Source of the DNA: Pedococcus aerophilus
GTDB lineage: Bacteria > Actinomycetota > Actinomycetes > Actinomycetales > Dermatophilaceae
Direction of reading: 5' to 3'
DNA length: 64,000 nucleotides
Assembly (NCBI RefSeq): GCF_039532215.1
Contig: NZ_BAAARN010000001.1
Coordinates: 1,535,942-1,599,941 of the forward strand
Part shown: positions 55,099-63,151 of the stretch, piece by piece
Layout of the letters: every line of letters starts with the position of its first letter
Numbering within the stretch: the stretch's first letter is position 1
Made by a program: the position numbers and the translations under genes
The notes under the pieces: model-generated
What the model saw: only the letters and a program-made list of their open reading frames with translations
Told to the model about the DNA's origin: nothing
The model's database searches: none

Positions 55099-57873
55099 TC
55101 AGCGGGCGGTGGCCTTCGAGGCCAGGGTGCCGCCGGCGGCGTCCTGCCACCCGACGTACACCGTCACCCCGCCCTTGGGCTCACGGTCGAGCACGACGCC
55201 GTACTCGTGCTTCCCCGCCGCCACCTTCACGGTCCGGCTGCCGAGGACGCCGGTCGCGTCGACCACGTGGACATGAGCGGTCCCCGCGGCGTTCGCGCGC
55301 ATCCGCACCAAAGCCGTGTCACCACGCAGCCGGGCCTTGTCCACCCAGCCGCTGTTCGCCCGCGTGCTGGCCGCGCCGCCGGCGAGCGGGACGTCGATGG
55401 CCACCGCCTGCTGCAGGCTCTGCGGCGAGTCGAGCGAGGACAGTGCGCTGAGCGGGATCACCGGCTCGGGCGCCGTGGTCGGACGACCGGCCGGCGGCGT
55501 GTAGCCCTCGACCTCCGCCTGGCCCCAGCGGTACGGGTCACCCTGCACCCCGCCCCACGTCGACCAGCCGATGCGCGTCTGCCCCGTCTTGTCCTGCGTG
55601 TCCGAGTCGTAGACGAACAGGTTCAGCCCCATCCGCTGCGGGTCGACCGCCCCAGGGAGCAGCGACATCGGGATCGACGTCTCGACGGTGTACCCGCCGG
55701 ACCGGACCTTCGACGCCACCTTCATCCCCGGCGCCGTCTCGGCTCCCGGACCCTGGTGGTTGTCGGCGTCCCGCTCGTAGCAGGGGCCGCCCTCCGCGGT
55801 CACCGGGAGGATCGCCGCCTTGAAGGTCGTCGAGGTGTTCTCCGACGTCCCGCGCGGGTCGATCGCGAGCTCCACGGAGTCTGTGCGCCAGTGCCGCTTG
55901 CAGTCGGCGGCGTCGAGCTTCGTGCCGAGGGTGTCGTCGGTGACGTCCACCAGCACGAACAGCGTGTCGTCACGCCAGGCCAGCTTCGCGGTCGCCGAGC
56001 AGTCGGCGGCCGACGTGCAGGCCGTGCCCTCCCACAGGCGCGAGATGTCGATCGCCTCGCCGGGGTACTCCCCCGCCGTGTCGACGCCGTCCACCTCGGG
56101 TGCGGCCGCGGCCTGCCCGATGGTGGTGCGCGGCACCAGCTCGAGCGCGGCAGCCGCCTTGCTCGTGCCCGCCGCCGACGTCGTGGTGATCGTGTAGGCG
56201 TAGTCACCGGCCGGTGCGCCGAGGGTGCCGCCCTGGTTCGACGTCTTGAGCGTGGTGTCGGTGTTGGTGACGGTGAACGTCACCGCCCCCGTGCCGCCCG
56301 CCGCGACCGGCCCGTACGCCGCCGTGCCCGGCTGGGCGGTGAAGCCCGCCGGGAGGTCGAGGGCCACGGTCCCGGACTGCGGGGCAGCCGAGTTGTTGCG
56401 CAGGTCGACCCGCACCTGGCGCGACGCGCCGGAGGCGAGCGAGAGCACCGGGCTGACCGTGCCGCTCAGCTGCGGCTGGCCGGCGGTCGCCCCGGTCCAC
56501 TTCTCGAAGTCGGCGACCTGCGGCAGCAGCTGCTGGCTGCCGGCCACCGGGGCCACGACCTGGACCGGGCGGTCGGAGTAGCCGTTGCCCTCGTCGGTGC
56601 GCAGGGTCGCGGCGACGCGGGCGCGCTCCCCCACGGTGGCGCCGGCGGCCGGTGTCACGGTGAACGTCTTCGTCACCGTCCGGCCCGCCTTGACGGTGCC
56701 GAGGTCACCGTTGCCGACGACCGTCCACCCGGACGGGACCGAGGGCTTGAGCGAGGCACGGTGCAGACCCTTGGCGGGTGCGGTGACCTCGACGGTCGCC
56801 GTGAACGGCTGGCCGGCCAGCACGCCGAACTTCGTCGTGGCCACCCGCATCCGGGTGCCGAGCGGCACGGTTCCCGCGGCGCGGGTCACGGCACCGTCGA
56901 GCGCTGCCGAAGGCTTGCCTGCGGCAGCCGACCCCGGCGCCGGGAACGGGACCCGCGAGTCGACCTGCTGGAAGTAGTCGCAGCCCAGCGCACTCGGGTC
57001 GCTGGGCACGTCGGGGAAGGTCGCCCAGCCCTGCGAGGCGTATACCCGCTGGGCGTCGCGCTCGATGGCGGCCCACGTCCGACCTGACTTCGCGCGCTCA
57101 CCGGACCACACGCCGTACACGTTCTGCGTGGTGTCCTTGAGGGTGAACCCGGTCGCGCACGCCGCGCCGGTCGGCGAGGTGGCGGCCGAGCCGCGCACGA
57201 GCAGCCGCAGGGGCGCCCAGGTCTTCAGGCCCTCCTTGCTCAGCTGCTCGGGGAAGCGCGTCGGGTCGGCGGCCGCGGTGAACGCCTCGATCGCGAGGCG
57301 TCCGGCCTCCTGGTGGTTGCCGTGGTTGCCCGGTGACGGCGCGGGGTTCATCGTCGAGAGGATCTCCGGCCGCGTCTGGCGGATGATCCGCACCACCTTG
57401 CCGAGGGTGTCCTCGTGGTCCCAGATCTGCTGGGTCAACGGGTTGGAGACGGTGTAGTAGAAGTCGACCTTGTCGAGGTTGAAGACGTCGGTGATGCCGG
57501 CCTTGCCGACCGCGGCACGCTCCTCCTTCTCGCGCAGGAGCCCGAGCGCCGGTCCCTCCTCGGGTCCGACGGCATTGCCCCCGCCCTCGCCGCGGGTCAC
57601 CGTGATGACCCCGGTCCGCAGACCGTACTTCTCTCGCCACTCGCCGTACGCCGAGAGCTGCCCCGCCTCGTCGTCCGGGTGGGCCCCGATGAACAGCGCC
57701 CCGAGGTCGACCGGCGTGCCCGCCGACGTGGTGCGGTCCGGCGGCTTGGGCCCTCCTCGGTCCTGCGGCGCTGCTGCTGCGCCACCGGCTGCGGCGAGCC
57801 CGAGGGCTGTCGCTGTGGCCAGGGCTGCAGCGCAGGCTGCCGCTCTGGCGCGTGGTCGTGTCCCTGCGATCAT
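55099..57873 (-). CDS. Secreted PIG-L/LmbE deacetylase with NEW3-like and sugar-binding domains
   Basis: 924 residues. A signal peptide (about 1-35, ending GAAAAPQ) exports it. The PIG-L deacetylase domain (about 55-330) has FIGAHPDDEAGQLS (His65, Asp67, Asp68) and MNPAPSPGNHGNHQEAGRLA, the metal and catalytic residues of N-acetylglucosamine deacetylases. Middle parts (about 350-600) look like beta-sandwich NEW3-type domains; about 625-800 (PEVDGVDTAGEYPGEAIDIS, LFVLVDVTDDTLG) resembles a CBM9 carbohydrate-binding domain, and a final beta domain ends near 924. AGGAGG lies 6 bases before ATG 57873. Last gene of the ABC importer operon; probably deacetylates an N-acetyl sugar outside the cell. 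Confidence 0.88.
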   Translation of the reverse strand: MIAGTRPRARAAACAAALATATALGLAAAGGAAAAPQDRGGPKPPDRTTSAGTPVDLGALFIGAHPDDEAGQLSAYGEWREKYGLRTGVITVTRGEGGGNAVGPEEGPALGLLREKEERAAVGKAGITDVFNLDKVDFYYTVSNPLTQQIWDHEDTLGKVVRIIRQTRPEILSTMNPAPSPGNHGNHQEAGRLAIEAFTAAADPTRFPEQLSKEGLKTWAPLRLLVRGSAATSPTGAACATGFTLKDTTQNVYGVWSGERAKSGRTWAAIERDAQRVYASQGWATFPDVPSDPSALGCDYFQQVDSRVPFPAPGSAAAGKPSAALDGAVTRAAGTVPLGTRMRVATTKFGVLAGQPFTATVEVTAPAKGLHRASLKPSVPSGWTVVGNGDLGTVKAGRTVTKTFTVTPAAGATVGERARVAATLRTDEGNGYSDRPVQVVAPVAGSQQLLPQVADFEKWTGATAGQPQLSGTVSPVLSLASGASRQVRVDLRNNSAAPQSGTVALDLPAGFTAQPGTAAYGPVAAGGTGAVTFTVTNTDTTLKTSNQGGTLGAPAGDYAYTITTTSAAGTSKAAAALELVPRTTIGQAAAAPEVDGVDTAGEYPGEAIDISRLWEGTACTSAADCSATAKLAWRDDTLFVLVDVTDDTLGTKLDAADCKRHWRTDSVELAIDPRGTSENTSTTFKAAILPVTAEGGPCYERDADNHQGPGAETAPGMKVASKVRSGGYTVETSIPMSLLPGAVDPQRMGLNLFVYDSDTQDKTGQTRIGWSTWGGVQGDPYRWGQAEVEGYTPPAGRPTTAPEPVIPLSALSSLDSPQSLQQAVAIDVPLAGGAASTRANSGWVDKARLRGDTALVRMRANAAGTAHVHVVDATGVLGSRTVKVAAGKHEYGVVLDREPKGGVTVYVGWQDAAGGTLASKATAR

Positions 57874-57907
57874 CGTTGACCTCCTGGGTCGGGGTTGCGG
57901 TGCGTGG

Positions 57908-58735
57908 TTACTCCCGGACTGCCCCCTCGAGCATCCCGGCGATGAAGTGGCGCTGGAGGAAGACGTAGAGCAGGACCACGGGCGTCGCGACGATGCAGGC
58001 ACCGGCGGCGAGCAGGGTGAAGCCCTGGGTGTACTGGCCCTGGAAGAAGGCGAGGCCGAGCGGCGCCGTGCGCAGGCTCTCCGAGGTGACCATGACCAGA
58101 GGGATGAGGAACTCGTTCCACGTCCACATGAAGACGAGCACCGTCAGCGTCACGACCGCGGGCCGCGCCAGCGGCACGAGCACCTGCCACAGGATCCGCC
58201 ACGTCGAGGCGCCGTCGAGGCGGGCGGCCTCGACCAGGGCCCGGCTCGAGCTGCGGAAGTAGGCCCTCATCCAGAACGTCCCGAACGCCACGGACTGCGC
58301 GACCTGTGGCAGCACGACGGCCCAGAGGGTGTCGGTCAGGCCGAGCGCCCGCAGGTCGTAGTAGAGCGGCACGAGGACCGCCTCGCTGGGCATCATGATG
58401 CCCAGCAGGAAGAGGTAGAAGACGACGGTCGCACCGCGAAAACGCATGGTGCCCAACGCATATCCCGACAAGATCGACAGCACGAGGCTGACGACGACCA
58501 CCGTCGTGGAGACGAGCAGGCTGGTCCGCAGGTAGCTGCCGAAGCGTCCGATGTCCCACGCCTGCGCGAAGTTGCCGGGGTGCAGCCCGAGGACCCCACC
58601 CGACGTCACCCCGCCGGCGGCGTCGTCGGGGCCGAGGGCGGCACCGAGGACCGTCAGGATCGGGGTCAGCGCGAAGACCGCGAAGGCGATGAGGATGACG
58701 TAGTTGCCGGTCCGTTCGGCGCGCGAGACCCTCAT
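57908..58735 (-). CDS. Sugar ABC transporter permease (MalG type)
   Basis: 275 residues, six membrane helices. Family CUT1 inner-membrane subunit. The EAA loop reads EAARLDGASTWRILWQVLVPLARP, where the cytoplasmic ATPase docks; LQRHFIAGMLEGAVRE is the usual MalG ending. ATG 58735 overlaps the stop of the other permease (ATGA). No ATPase gene lies near; such systems often use a shared MsiK-type ATPase. Confidence 0.93.
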   Translation of the reverse strand: MRVSRAERTGNYVILIAFAVFALTPILTVLGAALGPDDAAGGVTSGGVLGLHPGNFAQAWDIGRFGSYLRTSLLVSTTVVVVSLVLSILSGYALGTMRFRGATVVFYLFLLGIMMPSEAVLVPLYYDLRALGLTDTLWAVVLPQVAQSVAFGTFWMRAYFRSSSRALVEAARLDGASTWRILWQVLVPLARPAVVTLTVLVFMWTWNEFLIPLVMVTSESLRTAPLGLAFFQGQYTQGFTLLAAGACIVATPVVLLYVFLQRHFIAGMLEGAVRE

Positions 58736-59619
58736 CGCTCGTCCCTCTCCGCGATGCGGGTGATGGCGAACGAGATCGCGAAGATGATGAGCGTCAGCAC
58801 CACGGCGATGGCTGCGGCCGAGCCGACCTTGCCCTGCTGGAAGGCGCGGTTGTAGACCTCGAACGACGGCACGGAGGTGCTCGTCCCCGGGCCGCCACGG
58901 GTGGTGACGTAGACGAGGTCGAAGGTGCGCAGCGCTGCGATCACGGTGAGCGTCAACGCGACCGAGATCTCGCCCCGCACCGACGGCAGCGTCACCGCGA
59001 AGAACTCCCGGAAGGGTCCGGCGCCGTCGAGGCGGGCGGCCTCGTACAGCTCACCGGGGATGCGCCCCATACCGGCGAGGAGCAGCACCGTCACCAGGCC
59101 GATCTCGAACCACGTCCCGATGAACCCGACCGCAGGCAGTGCGGCCGTGTAGTCGCCCAGCCAGCCACGGGTGAGGGAGTCGAGGCCGACCGCGCCGAGC
59201 AGGTCGTTGACGGTGCCGTCGGGGGCGTACATCCGGCGCCAGGCCACCGCGATGACGACCATCGCGACGACCTGGGGCAGGAACACCACCGTGCGGAAGA
59301 ACCCGAGCCCACGGACCTTGGCGCGGTTGAGGATCGCGGCCAGCCCGAGCCCGATGACCGTGGGCACGACGGCGTAGAACACCATGAGCACCAGCGCGTG
59401 GCCGAACGACGCCCTCAGCGCAGGGTCGGTGACGACGTCGGCGTAGTTGTCCAACCCGGCCCACGTGGCCAGGGTGTTCCCGTTCCAGTCGTAGAACGAG
59501 ATCTGGACCGCACGGCCGAGGGGGTAGAGCAGGAACGCGGCGTACACCGCGAACGCGGGGAGCAGGTAGAGCCAGGCGATGTTGCGGGGTTCGCCGGGCG
59601 GGCCCGAGGGGTTCGCCAT
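58732..59619 (-). CDS. Sugar ABC transporter permease (MalF type)
   Basis: 295 residues, six membrane helices. WLYLLPAFAVYAAFLLYPLGRAVQISFYDW is a common opening when continued; the EAA loop is YEAARLDGAGPFREFFAVTLPSVRG. ATG 59619 lies two bases after the solute-binding protein stop. It forms the permease pair with the MalG-type gene. Confidence 0.93.
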   Translation of the reverse strand: MANPSGPPGEPRNIAWLYLLPAFAVYAAFLLYPLGRAVQISFYDWNGNTLATWAGLDNYADVVTDPALRASFGHALVLMVFYAVVPTVIGLGLAAILNRAKVRGLGFFRTVVFLPQVVAMVVIAVAWRRMYAPDGTVNDLLGAVGLDSLTRGWLGDYTAALPAVGFIGTWFEIGLVTVLLLAGMGRIPGELYEAARLDGAGPFREFFAVTLPSVRGEISVALTLTVIAALRTFDLVYVTTRGGPGTSTSVPSFEVYNRAFQQGKVGSAAAIAVVLTLIIFAISFAITRIAERDER

Positions 59620-59621
59620 CC

Positions 59622-60980
59622 TCAGCCGTTCGAGGCCACGAACTCGCTGTAGTCCTTCTCGACGGTGTCGAGGAACTTGTCCGGCGTCGCCTTCTTCGCG
59701 AGCAGGTCCTGCAGCGAGGCGCCGAGGGTGTCGGCCATGGTCGGCGTGGCGTAGTCGAGGTAGGGGACGAGCGAGTCGTCCTCGACCGCGGTGCCGAAGG
59801 CCGAGAAGACGTCCTTGCCCAGCGCGTTGCCGGCGGTCTGGTCGGCGGTGTCGGCGATGGGCAGGTTGTCGTTCTTGGCCAGCACGCCCATGGCGTCCTT
59901 GCTCGTGATGAAGTCGATGTAGGCGGCAGCGGCGTCGGGGTGCTTGCTCTTGCTGGAGACGGCCCACGGGATGCCCGTGCCACCGGTGGCGACCGGGGTG
60001 CTCCCGGCGGCCGGCGGGAGTGTGAAGGTCACCTTGTCGCCCATGGCCTTGCCGAGGTCGGCCTGGAGCCAGGTGCCGGCGATGAGGTACGCGCCCTTGC
60101 CCTTGCTGAAGGCCTGCCACGCCGGGTCGTAGCCGAGGCCGTTGACGTCCTTGGCGAAGTAGCCCTTGTCCACCCAGTCGACCAGCGTCTGCGCGGCCTT
60201 CTCGTTCTCCGGGGTCTTCCACGAGCCGCCCTTCTGGCCGAAGCCGAGGGTGCGGATCGCGTCGGGCTGGGCGTTCTGCGCCTGCACCGTGCCGAAGACG
60301 TGGATGGCCGGCCACTTGTCGAGGTTGCCCAGGACGAGCGGCTGCTCGCCCGCCGACTTGATCGCGCCGAGGCTGGACTCGAAGTCGGCCCAGGTCTTCG
60401 GGACCTCGTTGACGCCCGCCTTCTTGAGGATGTCGGTGTTGGCGTAGACGCCCACGACCTCGCCGACCTGCGGCAGGCCGTAGAGGTTGCCGTCACCGAA
60501 GGTCTTGCCGTCCTGGCTGTAGGAGGAGTACTTGCGCACCGACTCGGGGTAGCGCTTGTCCCAGCCGTAGGCCGTGGAGTACTTGTCGAGCGCGAGCAGC
60601 TGGCCGGCCTGGACGAACGAACCCATGTCAGGGCGGCCGTTGTTGGCCTGGAAGACGTCGGGCGGGGTGTTGCCCGACAGTGCCAGCTTGAGCGTCGTCT
60701 TGAGGTCGTCGAAGGACCGCGTCACCCGCTTGATCTTGATGTTCGGGTACTTCGCCTGGAACTCCTTGTTGAGCTCCTCGATCTGCGCCGCCTGGCCGCC
60801 GCGGACCTCCTGGTCCCAGATGGTCAGCGTGACGTCACCGAGCTTCGAGGCGTCGGTCGAGACCTGGCCCGTGGGGGTGGTGCCCGAGGTGTCGGCGTTC
60901 GAGCCCGGCGTGCAGGCCGCGAGCGCGGCGGCACCGACGAGACCGGCGGTGGCCAGCAGGATCGTGGGGCGGTTCCTCAT
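59622..60980 (-). CDS. Sugar ABC transporter solute-binding lipoprotein
   Basis: 452 residues. Signal sequence with lipobox LAAC at Cys23. Extracellular solute-binding family 1: LTIWDQEVRGGQAAQIEELNKEFQAKYPNIKIK when joined, TPPDVFQANNGRPDMGSFV, and GDGNLYGLPQVGEVVGVYAN. It should bind an oligosaccharide. ATG 60980 with AAGGAGA 6 bases upstream. A 107-base C-rich gap separates it from the kinase. Confidence 0.93.
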   Translation of the reverse strand: MRNRPTILLATAGLVGAAALAACTPGSNADTSGTTPTGQVSTDASKLGDVTLTIWDQEVRGGQAAQIEELNKEFQAKYPNIKIKRVTRSFDDLKTTLKLALSGNTPPDVFQANNGRPDMGSFVQAGQLLALDKYSTAYGWDKRYPESVRKYSSYSQDGKTFGDGNLYGLPQVGEVVGVYANTDILKKAGVNEVPKTWADFESSLGAIKSAGEQPLVLGNLDKWPAIHVFGTVQAQNAQPDAIRTLGFGQKGGSWKTPENEKAAQTLVDWVDKGYFAKDVNGLGYDPAWQAFSKGKGAYLIAGTWLQADLGKAMGDKVTFTLPPAAGSTPVATGGTGIPWAVSSKSKHPDAAAAYIDFITSKDAMGVLAKNDNLPIADTADQTAGNALGKDVFSAFGTAVEDDSLVPYLDYATPTMADTLGASLQDLLAKKATPDKFLDTVEKDYSEFVASNG

Positions 60981-61087
60981 GGACGTTCTCCTTGATCGGT
61001 GTGGCGCGGGGCCGGTGGTGCTGGGCGAGGTGGGGTTCGGGGTGCGGTGCGAGGGATCGTGCGAGGGGTGGTGCAGGGTCGGGCGGC

Positions 61088-62242
61088 TCACGGATAGCCC
61101 TCCACGTCGACGTGGCGGGCGATGGTGGCGGTGGCCCGGCGACCGGCACCCAGGGGGATCGCCGGGACGAGGTCGTCGAGGAAGCCGTACCGGCGCAGCA
61201 GCGACTGGTGGTAGGAGCTAGCGTCGGACGAGGCCCGGCGCTGCGTCCACCAGTCGGCGATGTCGCCCCAGCCGGGCGCGGCCAGGCTGCCGCCGAACTG
61301 CTGCACCGACAACGAGGAGCAGAGCGCCGCGAAGGCGAGGCGTTGCTGCAGCGGCCACCCGGCGAGCGTTCCGAGGACGATCGAGGCGCCGAAGACGTCG
61401 CCGGCACCGGTGGGGTCCATCGCGGGGACGCGCAGCGCGGGGACCACGGCTTCCTCGCCGGTGGCGGAGTCGATGGCCAGGGCGCCGGACTCGCCGTTGG
61501 TGACGACCGCGAGCGGCACGTGGTCGGCGAGCGCGTAGAGCGCCTCGTGGGGGGTGCTGGTCCGGGTGTAGGCCATCGCCTCCCCGGCGTTGGGCAGGAA
61601 GCCGTGGCAGACCGCGAGCTGGTCGAGGACCTCGCGGGACCAGCGGCCGCTGGGGTCCCAGCCCACGTCGGCGAAGACGAGGGAGCCGGCGGCCTGCGCC
61701 TGCTGGACCCAGGTCGGCTCGGACTCGCCCAGGAGCGGGCGCTGCTCGGAGAGCTCCACCATGACGGCGCGGGTGGGCGGCGGGGTGCCGATGAGCTCGG
61801 ACGGGCCGAGCGGCGGGGCGTGGCCGTGGCTGACCATCCCGCGGTCCCGGTTGACCGCCATCGAGACGGTGACCGGCGAGTGCCAGCCCTCGAAGCGCTG
61901 CGACCGGCTCAGGTCGACGTGCTCGTTGTCGGCGAGGGTCTCCCAGCAGAAGTCGCCGTAGGCGTCGTCGCCGAAGGCGGCGGCGAGCGAGGTGCGCAGC
62001 CCGAGGCGTCGGGCGGCGACGGCGAGGTTCGCGATGCCGCCGGGGCACGACCCCATGCCGTCGGCCCACACCTCCTGGCCGTCCTCGGGGAGGGCGTCGA
62101 GCCCGGTGAAGATGATGTCGAGGAAGACGGTCCCCCAGATGAGGACGTCGAGCTCTGGGGTGCCGGGGGTGCGCAGTGCCGCGAGCGGGTCGTAGACCTG
62201 CTCCTCGGGGCTCCCTGCCGGGGTGGGCAGTGCGTCGGGCAC
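61088..62242 (-). CDS. PfkB family carbohydrate kinase
   Basis: 384 residues, longer than many PfkB sugar kinases because of extensions at both ends. GSCPGGIANLAVAARRLGLRT is the substrate-binding Gly motif; AMDPTGAGDVFGASIVLG is the ATP/anion-hole motif with catalytic Asp. No signal peptide. GTG 62242 with AGGAG 7 bases upstream. Divergent from the DeoR/GH4 genes, so it probably phosphorylates the imported sugar. Substrate unknown. Confidence 0.88.
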   Translation of the reverse strand: MPDALPTPAGSPEEQVYDPLAALRTPGTPELDVLIWGTVFLDIIFTGLDALPEDGQEVWADGMGSCPGGIANLAVAARRLGLRTSLAAAFGDDAYGDFCWETLADNEHVDLSRSQRFEGWHSPVTVSMAVNRDRGMVSHGHAPPLGPSELIGTPPPTRAVMVELSEQRPLLGESEPTWVQQAQAAGSLVFADVGWDPSGRWSREVLDQLAVCHGFLPNAGEAMAYTRTSTPHEALYALADHVPLAVVTNGESGALAIDSATGEEAVVPALRVPAMDPTGAGDVFGASIVLGTLAGWPLQQRLAFAALCSSLSVQQFGGSLAAPGWGDIADWWTQRRASSDASSYHQSLLRRYGFLDDLVPAIPLGAGRRATATIARHVDVEGYP

Positions 62243-62311
62243 CTGCGGGCTCCTGTTCGTCGGTGGGCCTGCTGGCCAGAATGCCCTGTTGGTCCGGGCG
62301 AGACAAGCAAG

Positions 62312-62363
62312 AACGATCACAATTCTTCAGCGTTGTGCATGTCGCTGCGCGGAAGTGATTGTT
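62312..62363. promoter_or_regulatory. Inverted repeat pair, candidate DeoR operator
   Basis: AACGATCAC (62312-62320) and GTGATTGTT (62355-62363, complement AACAATCAC) agree at 8 of 9 positions in opposite orientation, about 34 bases apart, in the only divergent gap of the carbohydrate locus. Confidence 0.5.
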
Positions 62364-62368
62364 ATGTT
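62363..62368 (+). promoter_or_regulatory. -10-like box for leaderless DeoR gene
   Basis: TATGTT ends 6 bases before the ATG at 62375. It overlaps the right half-site of the operator by one base, so repressor binding would block it. Confidence 0.45.
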
Positions 62369-62374
62369 GCCTCC

Positions 62375-63151
62375 ATGCGGGTCACCCGGCAACGCTCGAT
62401 CGTCGAGCGGCTGCACTCCCACGGCCTCGCCTCCACGGAGGAGCTGGCCGCACTCTGCGACGTCAGCCTGGCCACCGTCCGACGCGACCTCATCGAGCTC
62501 GAGACCGCCGGAGCGCTGCGCCGCGTCCACGGCGGTGCGGTGCTCGACGGCACCGGCGACTCCCCCGAGACCGACGCCGACGCCGTGCGCGGGTTCGCCG
62601 AGGTGGCCGCGAGCGACGCGGAGGACAAGCGGGCCGTCGCCGCCCGGGCCGCGACGATGGTGGCCGACGGCGACTGCGTCATCCTCGACATCGGCACGAC
62701 GACCATGATGCTGGCCAAGGAGCTGCGCGGCCGACCGGTCACCGTCGTCACGGCGAGCCTGGCCGTCCTCGACGTGCTCCGCGACGACACCGCCGTCGAG
62801 CTCGTCCTCCTCGGCGGCATCGTCCGGCGGACCTACCACTCGCTCGTCGGCGCCCTCACCGAGGACGCCCTGCGCCAGGTCCGCGCGAACTGCGCGTTCC
62901 TCGGTGCCAGCGGCGTTGCCGCCGACGGCACGGTCCTGGACACCACCCTCGTCGAGGTGCCGGTCAAGCGTGCCCTGCTCGCCACCTCCCAGCGGTCGGT
63001 GCTGCTCGTCGACCGCCACAAGTTCCCCGGCACCGGCGCCCTGCGCGTCTGCGGACTCGACGAGTTCGACGCCGTCATCACCACCACCGGGGCCCACGGC
63101 CCCACCCTCGACGCCGCTCGCGCGGCAGGCACGGAGGTCCACGTCGTATGA
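62375..63151 (+). CDS. DeoR family transcription regulator of sugar metabolism
   Basis: 258 residues. The N-terminal helix-turn-helix is TEELAALCDVSLATVRRDLIELE followed by GALRRVHGGAV, a classical DeoR signature (about 18-55). The C-terminal sugar-phosphate sensor has ILDIGTTTMMLAKEL (the phosphosugar-binding loop) and KRALLATSQRSVLLVDRHKFPG. It overlaps the GH4 gene by four bases (ATGA). It probably represses both transcription units of this locus until a phosphosugar is present. Confidence 0.92.
   Translation: MRVTRQRSIVERLHSHGLASTEELAALCDVSLATVRRDLIELETAGALRRVHGGAVLDGTGDSPETDADAVRGFAEVAASDAEDKRAVAARAATMVADGDCVILDIGTTTMMLAKELRGRPVTVVTASLAVLDVLRDDTAVELVLLGGIVRRTYHSLVGALTEDALRQVRANCAFLGASGVAADGTVLDTTLVEVPVKRALLATSQRSVLLVDRHKFPGTGALRVCGLDEFDAVITTTGAHGPTLDAARAAGTEVHVV

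Noticed and set aside
60981-61087. Possible regulatory RNA or riboswitch between kinase and binding-protein genes
   Set aside because: The gap is C-rich on the minus strand with short direct repeats but shows no stable conserved-looking stem.
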